Assembly (NCBI GenBank): GCA_002423395.1
Contig: DIVZ01000005.1
Coordinates: forward strand, 318,258-382,257
Direction of reading: 5' to 3'
DNA length: 64,000 nucleotides
From: Eubacteriaceae bacterium UBA6119
GTDB lineage: Bacteria > Bacillota > Clostridia > Eubacteriales > UBA1433
Shown here: positions 51,198 through 59,980 of the stretch, in pieces
Position numbering within the stretch: position 1 is the first letter of the stretch
How the letters are laid out: every line of letters starts with the position of its first letter
Position numbers and translations under genes: made by a program
Notes under the pieces: generated by a model
The model's input: the letters and a program-made list of their open reading frames with translations, nothing else
What the model was told of the DNA's origin: nothing
Database searches by the model: none

Positions 51198-53243
51198 TTA
51201 CTGATTCAGCATATCATTCAGCGTATGCAAATCGTTAAACGGCGCGGAACAGGTTTTGTTTTCGCATAAATAAAAAGTAATTATATCATTTTTCAGTCCG
51301 TATGATGCGGTAAACGTAGCAATTTCGTCAAGCTCTCGGTTGTCATGTGTCTTTATTATCACAGTAAGGTTAGGGTAAAACTTTTTGTTTAATAATTTTA
51401 TAATATTTTCTTTTTCCTCCTCCGTCTTAACAACAACTGCAAGCTCCTTTGAAGGATAGATATCTTTAATAAGAGCAATGTTGAAAAAGCTGTAACCCAT
51501 AGGGTACTGCTTGGCGTTATACGCCATAAAATCCATCTGCTTTTTAGACGCATTTTCAATATCCGCATTTCCCGTGAGCCGTGATAGTTTTAATAATACA
51601 TACGCAGCAGCGGAATTTCCGGAAGGAATTGCTCCGTCATATATATCTTTCGGGCGCATTATAAGGCTCTCATTCTGTTTGCCCGATAAATAATATCCGC
51701 CGTTTTGCGTATCATAAAACTGCTCCTGCATTATTTTGTATATCTCAAGCGATTTTTTAATATAAACCTCGTCATACGTGGCTTCGTATAACTCAATCAT
51801 AGCTAAAATATAATAAGCGTAATCGTCAAGGTGACCGTATCCGGATGTTTTTCCGTCTCTTTCGCTTGCGTATATCAGCCCATTCTCATCTGTTAAATAC
51901 GTTTCAATAAATTCAGCGGCGTTTTTTGCAATCTGCAAATATTTTTCGTTTTGCAGTATTTTAAATGCTTTTGCAAAAGCTGCAATCATCATGCAGTTCC
52001 ATGAGGTAATTATCTTATCATCTGTAAGAAGACTCATCCTGCTTTGTCTGTAATCATAAACTTTTGTAACAAGCGCATTTATTCTTTCTTCCGTTTTATC
52101 ATAGCTTTTATTCTTAAGAAGGCTAGGTATATTTTTAAAATTCTCAAAATTTCCTTTCTCGGTTATATCAAAATAATCGCAGAAATATTCTCCGTCAACA
52201 CTGCCTAGGAGTTTTATAATCTCATCTTTAGAAAAAAGATAATATTTACCTTCTATTCCTTCGCTGTCCGCATCTTGCGCGCTGTAAAAGCCGCCTCGGA
52301 CATCTGTCATTTGTTTTAATATATAATCAATTATTTTTGTGGAGACAGTTTTATACAGCTCGTTATGTGTTATTTGAAATAAATCAAGATAGCACAAAAG
52401 CAAAAGCGCGTTATCATAAAGCATTTTTTCAAAATGGGGAACAAGCCATTTATCATCAGTGGAATAACGGCAGAAACCATAGCCTATATGGTCAAACATT
52501 CCGCCTCTGAACATTTGAGTAAGGGTATGTTCGACCATTTGCAAGGCTTGCTTATTGTTTTTAAGATGCGAATAATACAATAAGAACATTAAATTGTGAG
52601 GGGATGGAAATTTGGGAGCGGAGCCGAAACCGCCGTTAATTTTATCATAACTCTCGGCAAATTGAGAGAAAGCTTCATCTATTATAATTTCATCCAAATT
52701 TTCAGATAAAATTTCGTTTTTATGCTCAAATTCTTCGGTTAATATTTCAGTAATTTTATTCCCTGAAGCAACTAGATCTTCTCTTGAGTCTCGCCACTTC
52801 TCAGCTATAAAAGTAAGCAAATCGGTAAGACCAAGCATATTATGAATGCTGTTTTTCGGAAAATAAGTTCCCGCGTAAAACGGCTTCTGATCAGGCGTTA
52901 AAAATATACTAAGAGGCCAGCCGCCCGCGCCCGTAAGCATCTGGCAGACTCTCATATATACCGAATCGATATCTGGACGCTGTTCTCTGTCTACTTTTAT
53001 ACTTATAAAATGCTCGTTTAATATTTTCGCTATATCTTCATCTTCAAAAGATTCATGCTCCATTACATGGCACCAATGGCATGTTGAATAACCTATCGAT
53101 AAAAAAATTGGTTTGTCCTCAGTTTTGGCTTTTTCAAATGCTTCTGCGCCCCACGGATACCAGTTGACGGGATTATATGCGTGTTGGAGTAGATAAGGGG
53201 ATTTTTCGCTGATAAGTTTGTTAGGAGTTTTGTTTTCTGGCAT
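51198..53243 (-). CDS. Thioredoxin-domain protein, YyaL/DUF255 (SPATA20-like)
   Basis: The 681-residue protein has an N-terminal thioredoxin-like domain with NPVNWYPWGAEAFEKA, CHWCHVMEHESFED (CxxC at about residues 56-59) and VDREQRPDID, followed by a long alpha/alpha-barrel region of glycosidase-like or epimerase-like type (GGGFDHIGYGFCRYSTD-like, DADSEGIEGKYY, SWNCMMIAAFAKAF). It matches the full length of the family (about 680). Members are widespread but uncharacterised. It is a single leftward gene with RBS GAGG. Confidence 0.92.
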   Translation of the reverse strand: MPENKTPNKLISEKSPYLLQHAYNPVNWYPWGAEAFEKAKTEDKPIFLSIGYSTCHWCHVMEHESFEDEDIAKILNEHFISIKVDREQRPDIDSVYMRVCQMLTGAGGWPLSIFLTPDQKPFYAGTYFPKNSIHNMLGLTDLLTFIAEKWRDSREDLVASGNKITEILTEEFEHKNEILSENLDEIIIDEAFSQFAESYDKINGGFGSAPKFPSPHNLMFLLYYSHLKNNKQALQMVEHTLTQMFRGGMFDHIGYGFCRYSTDDKWLVPHFEKMLYDNALLLLCYLDLFQITHNELYKTVSTKIIDYILKQMTDVRGGFYSAQDADSEGIEGKYYLFSKDEIIKLLGSVDGEYFCDYFDITEKGNFENFKNIPSLLKNKSYDKTEERINALVTKVYDYRQSRMSLLTDDKIITSWNCMMIAAFAKAFKILQNEKYLQIAKNAAEFIETYLTDENGLIYASERDGKTSGYGHLDDYAYYILAMIELYEATYDEVYIKKSLEIYKIMQEQFYDTQNGGYYLSGKQNESLIMRPKDIYDGAIPSGNSAAAYVLLKLSRLTGNADIENASKKQMDFMAYNAKQYPMGYSFFNIALIKDIYPSKELAVVVKTEEEKENIIKLLNKKFYPNLTVIIKTHDNRELDEIATFTASYGLKNDIITFYLCENKTCSAPFNDLHTLNDMLNQ

Positions 53244-53426
53244 CGCCGCTACCTCTAATATTTAAATATTTTCATATTAATAGTATTTATGACTTTTTGC
53301 AAATAATACAATATAAAAACGTTATGAGCAAATTAAATGACGAGATAGTAACATCAAATAAAAAGCGGCTGAATGGACATCTGCCGCTTTGTATAATTGT
53401 TGTGTTTTATATTATTCAAAGGAAAT

Positions 53427-53951
53427 CTATTCACCATTGCGTGTCAATATTAATCTTGAAAGCAGGGGATTGGGATATTTCCATTTTTCAATTTCAAAAA
53501 CGCTGCCTTTAAGCTCTTTGTTTGATATGCTGAACGGAATGCTTATTTGTCTTGTTTCGGCAGTGTCGGCAGATACTATGCCGTTTTTCATACTTCCCGT
53601 TATAATATAATCGGTTTTAACGTTAATAAGTCTTTCAAACCATGTTCTGTTTAGTTTTATGGTGCAGCCTGCAAACTCGGCGTCTCCGATTTTTCCCGTA
53701 ACGTTTTTATCTGCGTTAATTGTTATTTCAATATTTACCATTTCCTGCCCGTTTGCGGCGGACTGATTTGATTTGCTGAATTGAGACGACACTGCTGATT
53801 GCCCCGACCATTTACCGGAAATGTTTTGGGGAATGGGCGATTTATTTAAAATAACTTGATTGATATTTACAGACGCTGTTATTATGATAATCATTACTAT
53901 TAAAAAAATAATAATATTCTTTATTTTTATTCCCAATATTCTTTTTTTCAT
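53427..53951 (-). CDS. Membrane-anchored hypothetical protein, 174 residues
   Basis: An N-terminal helix (NIIIFLIVMIIIITASVNIN) is followed by a Ser/Gln-rich stretch (SGQSAVSSQFSKSNQSAANG) and a beta-rich domain with ISGKWSG at its start and several TG-x-hydrophobic strands, a pattern seen in small lipocalin- or beta-barrel-like extracytoplasmic proteins. I do not recognise the family. RBS AGGAGGG precedes the ATG. It lies downstream of, and could follow, the second DUF2089 module. Confidence 0.65.
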   Translation of the reverse strand: MKKRILGIKIKNIIIFLIVMIIIITASVNINQVILNKSPIPQNISGKWSGQSAVSSQFSKSNQSAANGQEMVNIEITINADKNVTGKIGDAEFAGCTIKLNRTWFERLINVKTDYIITGSMKNGIVSADTAETRQISIPFSISNKELKGSVFEIEKWKYPNPLLSRLILTRNGE

Positions 53952-54002
53952 ATATTTACCCTCCTATAATTAGAAAGTGTGGTATTTAATGAATTAACAG
54001 CT

Positions 54003-54290
54003 TTACAAGTCATTAATTCTCATTCTGTTTATTTCGCTTTGTTTCAGCTCATCCGTTTTTCTTCTGTAATTTTGGTAAATGCAAAGCCATAAAATTAAAG
54101 GAAGCAAAGAAATAAAAAATATAAAAAACGCCGCGAACATATCCGAAAATAATACTGACATAAAAACCGAGACGAGCAAATTTATAAAAGGAATTATCAG
54201 TCCCAAGTATTTATTCTGCCGTTTGGACAATATTATCTGCAAAACTCCAAGTATTGCCGCAATAGACAATACAACAATTAAAACACCCAT
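54003..54290 (-). CDS. Small membrane protein paired with DUF2089-like regulator (copy 2)
   Basis: The 95-residue product has three hydrophobic segments and a charged tail with SEINRMRINDL, like the protein at 10116-10454. It starts directly after the regulator gene, with the RBS AGGAGGAGG contributed by that gene's last codons. The repeated regulator-plus-membrane pair suggests a functional unit, perhaps sensing or limiting the amount of the membrane protein; nothing more can be said. Confidence 0.7.
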   Translation of the reverse strand: MGVLIVVLSIAAILGVLQIILSKRQNKYLGLIIPFINLLVSVFMSVLFSDMFAAFFIFFISLLPLILWLCIYQNYRRKTDELKQSEINRMRINDL

Positions 54291-54593
54291 TTAGTTGCCT
54301 CCTCCTGTTTGCTTCTTATATTCGCTTATCAAAATCTTTGCTGCGTCTAACGTAATTTTCTCATCTATTGCAAGTTTTTTTACAAGCGCGATGTACGGTT
54401 CCGCCGCTTCGGAATCGTTAACTTTTATTTTCTGTATAAGCCTGTCTAATCTTAATCTTATTGTAGGATAAGTAACATCGTATATTGCCGAAATATCCTT
54501 CAGCGAACCCGACGCCAATATGAAGTTTTTTATAAAATTAATATCTTCATTGTCCAATTCGCTTAGCCATACAGGAATATTATTATCAGACAT
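54291..54593 (-). CDS. DUF2089-like helix-turn-helix regulator (copy 2)
   Basis: The 100-residue protein aligns over its length with the regulator at 9813-10103: LDNEDINFIKNFILASGS, LKDISAIYDVTYPTIRLRLD, RLIQKIK, and the common end KILISEYKK. The helix-turn-helix is nearly identical, so both should bind the same DNA, and both promoters carry the same dyad. It ends GGGN where the GGA/GGC codons double as the ribosome site of the next gene. Confidence 0.75.
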   Translation of the reverse strand: MSDNNIPVWLSELDNEDINFIKNFILASGSLKDISAIYDVTYPTIRLRLDRLIQKIKVNDSEAAEPYIALVKKLAIDEKITLDAAKILISEYKKQTGGGN

Positions 54594-54648
54594 ATAAGCA
54601 CCTCTTAAAATAAATTAAGTAAATATTAATAATGTTTTTAATAATATT

Positions 54649-54677
54649 AATATATGCTTTAATAATATTAAAGTCAA
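54649..54677 (-). promoter_or_regulatory. Promoter with internal palindromic operator (DUF2089 module 2)
   Basis: On the minus strand TTGACT (54677-54672) and TATATT (54654-54649) have a 17-base spacer that carries CTTTAAT-N3-ATTAAAG (54673-54657). Boxes, spacing and dyad are the same as at 9759-9787. Confidence 0.75.
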
Positions 54678-54812
54678 TAAATATTTATACTCAAAATAAA
54701 ATAATTATGATAATAAATGCAAAATCAAACTCTAATTTAATCAGGCAATAAAAGAATAAAATTAATGTTAAATGGAAAATAATAAAAGCAAATAAAAAAA
54801 GGAGATATGTTA

Positions 54813-54971
54813 ATGTCAGATATTAAATGCATGTGCGAAGAATGCACATATAACGAAGGGAAAAAATGCAGCGCAGACAGCATTGAAGTAAAATCAAACG
54901 GCGATCGAAAAGTTGAGTCGTCAACACAAACCCGCTGCAGCACTTTCGAGCCGAAAACTACAAAAATGTAG
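54813..54971 (+). CDS. DUF1540 protein, 52 residues
   Basis: The small protein carries the DUF1540 pattern: CMCEECTYNEGKKCSADSIE with four Cys, then a fifth in TRCSTF. Such tiny Cys-rich proteins are common in clostridia and probably bind metal; some are produced during sporulation. RBS AAAGGAG lies 8 bases before the ATG and a strong terminator follows, so it is a complete single-gene unit. Confidence 0.85.
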   Translation: MSDIKCMCEECTYNEGKKCSADSIEVKSNGDRKVESSTQTRCSTFEPKTTKM

Positions 54972-54979
54972 CAATAAAA

Positions 54980-55007
54980 AATGCAAAACTTTGTTTTGCA
55001 TTTTTTA
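54980..55007 (+). terminator. Terminator after the DUF1540 gene
   Basis: AATGCAAAAC and GTTTTGCATT form a 10-bp stem with a TTT loop and a T run; it can also serve the convergent FtsH-like gene. Confidence 0.9.
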
Positions 55008-55025
55008 TTATCAGTAAAGAAAATA

Positions 55026-56555
55026 CTATTGGGCTTTTTTGCAGGAATCCATTATATCGTAAAATTCGTTTGCATATATAATCTCTTTTTTATACAATAC
55101 ATCAGCTACAGCGTAAACAAGCGGCATATTCGCAGTAAGCAGTTTCTTGCAGTTTTCATAACACGTATTTAATATTAAGCCTACTTCTTCATTTATTAAA
55201 TCAGCGCACGAAAAATCGATTTTTCTCTCGAAAGTTTTGTTTTTAAAATTGCTCATTCCGTAATTGCACACCATGGCTTCTGCTAGACGGTTGGCTTCTT
55301 CCAAGTCGTTTTCCGCACCCGTGGATACATCATTATATATTAGCTCTTCGGCGCACCTTCCGCCCAGCAGTATGCATATTTTGTTCATCAGATCGCTTTT
55401 TGTCATTAAATATCGTTCTTCATCGGCGGCGTTTAATACAAACCCCAATGCTTTGCCGTGCGGCAGTATAGAGATTCTGTTAACTTTTCCGTAACCTTTT
55501 TCATATGTCACAACCGCATGCGCCGCTTCATGGTACGCCACTCTATGCTTTTCATTATCGCTTAGTATCATGCTTTTATTCTTAAGTCCCGCTATAACTT
55601 TTATTATAGCTTCGTCAAGCTCGCGAGTTGATATCTCATGGCAGTTGGTTTTGACGCATATCAAAGCCGCCTCATTTACGACGCTTGCGATATGAGCTCC
55701 GCTCATTCCGTGCATCTTTAATGCTACTGATATTAAATCAATTCCCTTAGCGACGGGTTTGTTTTTAAGATGCTCTTTTAATATCTTTTCTCGTGCGTTT
55801 ACGGAAGGAATAGAAATATAAATATGCTTGTCAAATCTGCCCGGTCGAAGCAGAGCTTCATCCAAAATGTCTATTCTGTTGGTAGCCGCGATAAACGTAA
55901 CGTCCCTGTCCGTGTGAAAGCCGTCCAGTTCTATAAGCAGTTGATTCAGCGTCTGATCGCGCTCGCTGTTATTATCTGAGTTTCTTCTAGCTCCAATAGA
56001 GTCAATCTCATCTATAAATATAATGCACGGTTTTTGCCCCCGGGCTTTTTCAAATAGATTTCTTATTCGGCTTGCGCCTATGCCAACATATTTTTCAACG
56101 AATTCCGAGCCCGAAGCGTAAATAAACGTTACGCCCGATTCGTTAGCAAGCGCTTTTGCGAGCATTGTTTTTCCGGTGCCGGGAGGGCCGTAAAATATAA
56201 TGCCGCCGGGCATGTTCGCGCCCATTCGTTTGTATTTTTCGGGATTGGTAATATAATCTTTTATTTGGTAAAGCTCTTCTTTAATTTCGTCAAGACCCGC
56301 AATGTTGTCAAAAGTTACAGACGGAATTTGAGCTGCATCTGTTTTTTCATTGTTGTAATAAATATCTAATTTCTGTGTGTTGTATTGAAAAAATGTCGTT
56401 TTTCGCTTTTTTGCTATAAAGTATATTGAAATTGCAGCAGTAATACACGAAAATATAACTACCTGCGATATATTAATATTTCTATATGATGATATTGCTA
56501 TCAGTGACGCAATAAAAATGCCTGTCGGCAATATATATCTTAAATATTTCTTCAT
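55026..56555 (-). CDS. FtsH-like AAA+ zinc metalloprotease, short form
   Basis: The 509-residue protein has two adjacent N-terminal helices (about 10-22 and 31-48), Walker A GPPGTGKT (123-130), Walker B IIFIDEID (178-185), the second region of homology TNRIDILDEALLRPGRFD, the zinc motif HEAAH (342-346) and the third ligand Asp417 in STGAENDL. The active site is intact, but the roughly 70-residue loop that FtsH has between the two helices is absent and the tail is short, so it is a paralogue rather than the housekeeping FtsH. It is a single leftward gene. Confidence 0.92.
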   Translation of the reverse strand: MKKYLRYILPTGIFIASLIAISSYRNINISQVVIFSCITAAISIYFIAKKRKTTFFQYNTQKLDIYYNNEKTDAAQIPSVTFDNIAGLDEIKEELYQIKDYITNPEKYKRMGANMPGGIIFYGPPGTGKTMLAKALANESGVTFIYASGSEFVEKYVGIGASRIRNLFEKARGQKPCIIFIDEIDSIGARRNSDNNSERDQTLNQLLIELDGFHTDRDVTFIAATNRIDILDEALLRPGRFDKHIYISIPSVNAREKILKEHLKNKPVAKGIDLISVALKMHGMSGAHIASVVNEAALICVKTNCHEISTRELDEAIIKVIAGLKNKSMILSDNEKHRVAYHEAAHAVVTYEKGYGKVNRISILPHGKALGFVLNAADEERYLMTKSDLMNKICILLGGRCAEELIYNDVSTGAENDLEEANRLAEAMVCNYGMSNFKNKTFERKIDFSCADLINEEVGLILNTCYENCKKLLTANMPLVYAVADVLYKKEIIYANEFYDIMDSCKKAQ

Positions 56556-56725
56556 AATTTTCCGCCTTTTAATTTAACAGTAATTTATGTTTATATTATT
56601 TGCCAAAATATAAAATTAATAAAATAAATACTTGTAAATATTTAACTTTTATTTTATCGGAATTTTAATGACAAATATAATTATGTTATAATATACTGTA
56701 ATGAATAAATTTATAGGTGAACAAA

Positions 56726-56995
56726 ATGAGCAGATTAGATGAAATAAGTCAAAAGATAGAAATATTCGCTGAAAAAGCACAAGCTGAATTAAAAGGCTTT
56801 ACCAAAGAGGCAAAAAAAGTAATACTTGAAGAAAAATTTGAGCTTGAAAAAAATAAAATTTTCAAAGAATACGCAAAAGAAATTTATGAGCATAAAAAAC
56901 AAAGAAAAAATAATGTAGATTTACTTATAACAAATATGATATACGAAATTGACGAAATAAACAGGAAAATAGATGATATAAAAAAGGAGAACTGA
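56726..56995 (+). CDS. Small coiled-coil protein, 89 residues
   Basis: The product is almost entirely charged helix (LDEISQKIEIFAEKAQAELK, then FELEKNKIFKEYAKEIYEHK), a likely coiled coil, with no membrane segment. I do not recognise the family. ATG 56726 follows AGGTG; the GTG at 56717 lies in that ribosome site. It is 2 bases ahead of the aldo/keto reductase, whose ribosome site lies in its last codons, so the two are co-transcribed. Confidence 0.7.
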   Translation: MSRLDEISQKIEIFAEKAQAELKGFTKEAKKVILEEKFELEKNKIFKEYAKEIYEHKKQRKNNVDLLITNMIYEIDEINRKIDDIKKEN

Positions 56996-56997
56996 TT

Positions 56998-58014
56998 TTG
57001 AAACAAAAAAGACTCGGTCAAACCAACATTAATGTAAGCGTTATTGGCTTCGGCGGTATACCGATACAGAGATACGACAGCAAAACCGCGCTTGACACGC
57101 TGGCGGCATGCAAAGACAACGGAATAAATTTCATAGATTCAGCTCGCGCGTACTCTGTAAGCGAGGAGTATATCGGTACAAGCCTGTCTAAAATCGGCAG
57201 GGATAATTTCTACATTGCCACAAAAGCGATGAACAGAACAAAAGACGGCTTCTATAACGACATCATAACAAGCCTTAAAAATTTCAAAACCGATGTAATT
57301 GACTTGTATCAAATTCATAATGTGGGTAAACAGGCAGATTTTGATAAAATATTTGCAGAAGACGGCGCGTACCAAGCCGCTCTTTTAGCGCAAAAAGAAG
57401 GCAAGATAAGGCATATCGGCATAACATCGCATATTAAAGAAATGGCTGAGAAGCTTATTGAGACTAAAAAATTCGCCACTGTTCAGTTTCCGTTCAACGC
57501 TATAGAAAACCAAGGTTTAGATTTGTTCGCGCGCGCTAAAGAACTCGACATAGGCGTAATCGCCATGAAACCGCTGGGCGGAGGCATACTTGCGGACTTA
57601 GCCGACGCGGCGATAAAATACATTGTTCAAAGCGATATGGTAAGCGTCGCGATACCGGGGATGAACACACCGCAGCAAGTAGAACAGAACGTTCTTGCGG
57701 CAAAAAGCGGAGCTCTCACTGAAAATGAGAAGCTTGAGCTTAACAAACTGGCTGCCGAGATAGGCAAAGATTTTTGCAGAAGGTGCGGCTATTGCCTGCC
57801 TTGCACGCAAGGCATAGACATACCGGGTATTATGGTATTTGAAGGATACATTCAAAGGTACGGGCTTGCCTCCTGGGCGAAAGGCCGATACGAAACTGCC
57901 GCCGTTAAAGCAAGCGAGTGCATAGAATGCGGAAAGTGCACAGATAGGTGTCCGTACAGCTTAAACATACCCCAGAGAATAAAATGGGTGGACAAATATT
58001 TTGCCGATATGTAA
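56998..58014 (+). CDS. Aldo/keto reductase with C-terminal 4Fe-4S domain
   Basis: The 338-residue protein starts at TTG 56998, 8 bases after AAGGAG. The barrel has GFGGIPIQRYD, INFIDSARAYS (Asp and Tyr), IATKAM (Lys) and AMKPLGGG; the C-terminal part has CRRCGYCLPC and CIECGKCTDRCP clusters. It is a shorter relative of the reductase at 16461-17633. The physiological substrate is unknown. It ends just before the infC promoter. Confidence 0.9.
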   Translation: MKQKRLGQTNINVSVIGFGGIPIQRYDSKTALDTLAACKDNGINFIDSARAYSVSEEYIGTSLSKIGRDNFYIATKAMNRTKDGFYNDIITSLKNFKTDVIDLYQIHNVGKQADFDKIFAEDGAYQAALLAQKEGKIRHIGITSHIKEMAEKLIETKKFATVQFPFNAIENQGLDLFARAKELDIGVIAMKPLGGGILADLADAAIKYIVQSDMVSVAIPGMNTPQQVEQNVLAAKSGALTENEKLELNKLAAEIGKDFCRRCGYCLPCTQGIDIPGIMVFEGYIQRYGLASWAKGRYETAAVKASECIECGKCTDRCPYSLNIPQRIKWVDKYFADM

Positions 58015-58027
58015 TAAGTAAAATATA

Positions 58028-58059
58028 TTGACAATATAATATATAAATGATAATATAAT
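58028..58059 (+). promoter_or_regulatory. Promoter of infC-rpmI-rplT
   Basis: TTGACA at 58028-58033 is followed 17 bases later by TAATAT (58051-58056); an overlapping TATAAT at 58054-58059 has a 20-base spacer. Confidence 0.6.
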
Positions 58060-58168
58060 CAGGCAAACAAAGAAGAAGATGCTGCTTCTCACCTCGTATG
58101 CGAAATGCGTGCAGGTTAATAAAAAGATATTTTTTCCGGACGGCAGCACTTTGTTGTCCGTTTTTTTA
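58060..58168 (+). ncRNA. L20 leader (autoregulatory attenuator) with terminator
   Basis: The leader between promoter and infC ends in a terminator hairpin, CGGAC (58137-58141) with GTCCG (58156-58160) and seven T. In Firmicutes the infC-rpmI-rplT leader binds ribosomal protein L20, which causes early termination. The position and the attenuator match; the L20-binding fold upstream was not verified base by base. Confidence 0.75.
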
Positions 58169-58182
58169 TATTTTGGAGGTGT

Positions 58183-58746
58183 ATGATAATTAAAGAATTT
58201 CAAATCAATGAAGAAATCAAAGACGCCGAGGTAAGACTTATCGACGAAAAGGGAACTGCTTTAGGTGTTGTATCTACAGCAAAAGCTCTTGAACTCGCCG
58301 AGAGCAGAAATTTGGATCTGATAAACATTTCTCCGACAGCTTCTCCGCCCGTATGCAAAATTTTAGATTACGGTAAATTTAAATACGAACTGCTGAAAAA
58401 AGAAAAAGAATCCAAAAAAAATCAGCAGATTGTAAATTTAAAGGAAATAAGAATGTCAATGCGCGTGGAAGAACACGACCTTAACATTAAAGCGAAAAGC
58501 TGCAGAAAATTTTTGGAAGACGGAGATAAAGTCAAAGTTTCCGTAAGGTTTAAAGGACGTGAAATAGCCTATTCCAATAAAGGAGTAGAACTGTTGAATC
58601 GTTTTGCGCAGAAACTTGAGGATGTGGGACAGATCGAAAAAGAGGCGAAACTGGAAGGCAGAAGCGCAGTAATGTTTTTAAAACCATACGCCGATAAAGA
58701 CAAAAAACAGCATGTTAAACAAGTAAGCGACGAGCAGAAAGCTTAA
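58183..58746 (+). CDS. infC: Translation initiation factor IF-3
   Basis: The 187-residue protein has the IF-3 N-domain (FQINEEIKDAEVRLIDEKGT, then LDLINISPTASPPVCKILDY and GKFKYE) and C-domain (KEIRMSMRVEEHDLNIKAKS, then VSVRFKGREIAY). It binds the 30S subunit and checks start-codon pairing. It begins at an ATG behind GGAGGTGT; many relatives use AUU, but ATG is present here. It leads the classic infC-rpmI-rplT operon. Confidence 0.97.
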   Translation: MIIKEFQINEEIKDAEVRLIDEKGTALGVVSTAKALELAESRNLDLINISPTASPPVCKILDYGKFKYELLKKEKESKKNQQIVNLKEIRMSMRVEEHDLNIKAKSCRKFLEDGDKVKVSVRFKGREIAYSNKGVELLNRFAQKLEDVGQIEKEAKLEGRSAVMFLKPYADKDKKQHVKQVSDEQKA

Positions 58747-58775
58747 GCAGCATATAATTAAGGGGAGGGTAAATT

Positions 58776-58970
58776 ATGCCTAAAATGAAAACGCACAGCG
58801 GAGCCAAAAAAAGGTTCAAGCTCACAAAATCGGGTAAAATAAAAAGAGGCCAAGCATTTAAAAGTCATATCTTGACGAAGAAATCTCCGAAACGCAAAGG
58901 CAACCTTAGAGGATCGACATATGTAAATGTAGCGGACGCAAAGAATGTAAAGGAAATGCTTCAGAGCTAG
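58776..58970 (+). CDS. rpmI: Ribosomal protein L35
   Basis: The 64-residue basic protein starts MPKMKTHSGAKKRFKLTKSG and has AFKSHILTKKSPKRKGNLRG, both typical of bL35, at the usual length. RBS GGGGAGG precedes the ATG. It lies between infC and rplT in the conserved order. Confidence 0.97.
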   Translation: MPKMKTHSGAKKRFKLTKSGKIKRGQAFKSHILTKKSPKRKGNLRGSTYVNVADAKNVKEMLQS

Positions 58971-58985
58971 TAGGAGGATAGAGTT

Positions 58986-59339
58986 ATGGCAAGAGTAAAA
59001 AAAGGTTTAAACGCTAAGAAAAAACACAGAAAAGTGTTAAAACTCGCAAGAGGCTATTACGGCGGAAGAAGCAAGACTTTCAGAATGGCAAATGAAGCCG
59101 TTATAAGAGCGCTTAGAGACAGTTACAGAGGAAGAAGAGAAAAGAAAAGAAATTATCGCAAACTCTGGATAACGAGAATAAACGCTGCCGCTAGAATTAA
59201 TGATTTAAGCTACAGCAAATTTATTTGCGGTCTTAAAAAAGCGGGAGTAGAAGTAGACAGAAAGATACTTGCTGACATTGCGATGAATGACGCAGTCGCG
59301 TTTGCGGAACTTGCGAAAGTCGCTAAAGCGAATATATAA
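58986..59339 (+). CDS. rplT: Ribosomal protein L20
   Basis: The 117-residue protein starts MARVKKGLNAKKKHRKVLKL and has AKGYYG-type RGYYGGRSKTFR, RDSYRGRREKKRNYRKLWI and NDLSYSKFI, all conserved in bL20, at the normal length. It binds 23S rRNA early in 50S assembly and represses its own operon through the leader. RBS AGGAGG precedes the ATG; a terminator follows. Confidence 0.97.
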   Translation: MARVKKGLNAKKKHRKVLKLARGYYGGRSKTFRMANEAVIRALRDSYRGRREKKRNYRKLWITRINAAARINDLSYSKFICGLKKAGVEVDRKILADIAMNDAVAFAELAKVAKANI

Positions 59340-59351
59340 GAAATAAAAATT

Positions 59352-59377
59352 ACGGTATGCATATACCGTTTTTTTTA
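59352..59377 (+). terminator. Terminator of infC-rpmI-rplT
   Basis: ACGGTAT and ATACCGT form a 7-bp stem with a 4-base loop and eight T. Confidence 0.9.
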
Positions 59378-59389
59378 TTGGCAAATAAC

Positions 59390-59783
59390 GTAGGGGCGAG
59401 AAGTGTTCGCGCGTTCTGATGCCTCATTCACTGAAAACTGACCTTCTTACTTTGCTTTTAATTGTAGGGAACGACCGTCGCGTCGTTCCGTCTGAATGCA
59501 CTGCTGTATATATGTAATTAAGGCAAATGTATTATCTTTAATCTGATAATCTCCGTTTGATTTATATAAATACTATTTCTATCAAACTTCCGCAGACATT
59601 CAATTGCTTAATCGTCATTTGACTTCCGCCTACAAATTATTTTGTATCAGACCTCTGCTTGCCCTTCCCCAAAATCGTAGGGAACGACAACCTTGGCGTT
59701 CCGCCTTCAAATCGTTTCTATTAATAAACCGCTCACAACCTTCACATTCAAACGTAGGGGCGAACTGTGTTTGCACGTTACTA
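59390..59783. repeat. Cluster of four degenerate GTAGGG hairpin repeats
   Basis: The 640-bp gap after rplT has no convincing gene. It holds four related units, all in one orientation, that start with GTAGGG and contain a short inverted repeat: 59390-59413 (GGGCGA/TTCGC type), 59464-59493 (GGAACGAC/GTCGTTCC, perfect), 59676-59704 (GGAACG/CGTTCC) and 59753-59779 (GGGCGAAC/GTTTGC). They fall into two types, GGGGCGA and GGGAACGA. Such GTAGGGGCGA elements resemble small dispersed repeats known from other clostridial genomes. Confidence 0.6.
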
Positions 59784-59980
59784 CTATTATGCTTTTAAAA
59801 AAGGTAGTTAAGGAAAGAAAACTAAAAGAAATTTATCAATTACTTGAATTAAATATTTCATAATGTTAATATATATTTAATTGATATATTTGTAATCCTA
59901 AACAAATTGAAAATAATAATATAATTGCATAAATTTATGGCATCTAAAGGCATTTTGCAAACTACAAAAGGAGTCGTAAT

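Noticed and set aside
59604..59798. A 64-codon frame in the spacer after rplT
   Set aside because: It is made of the repeat units themselves and has no ribosome site.
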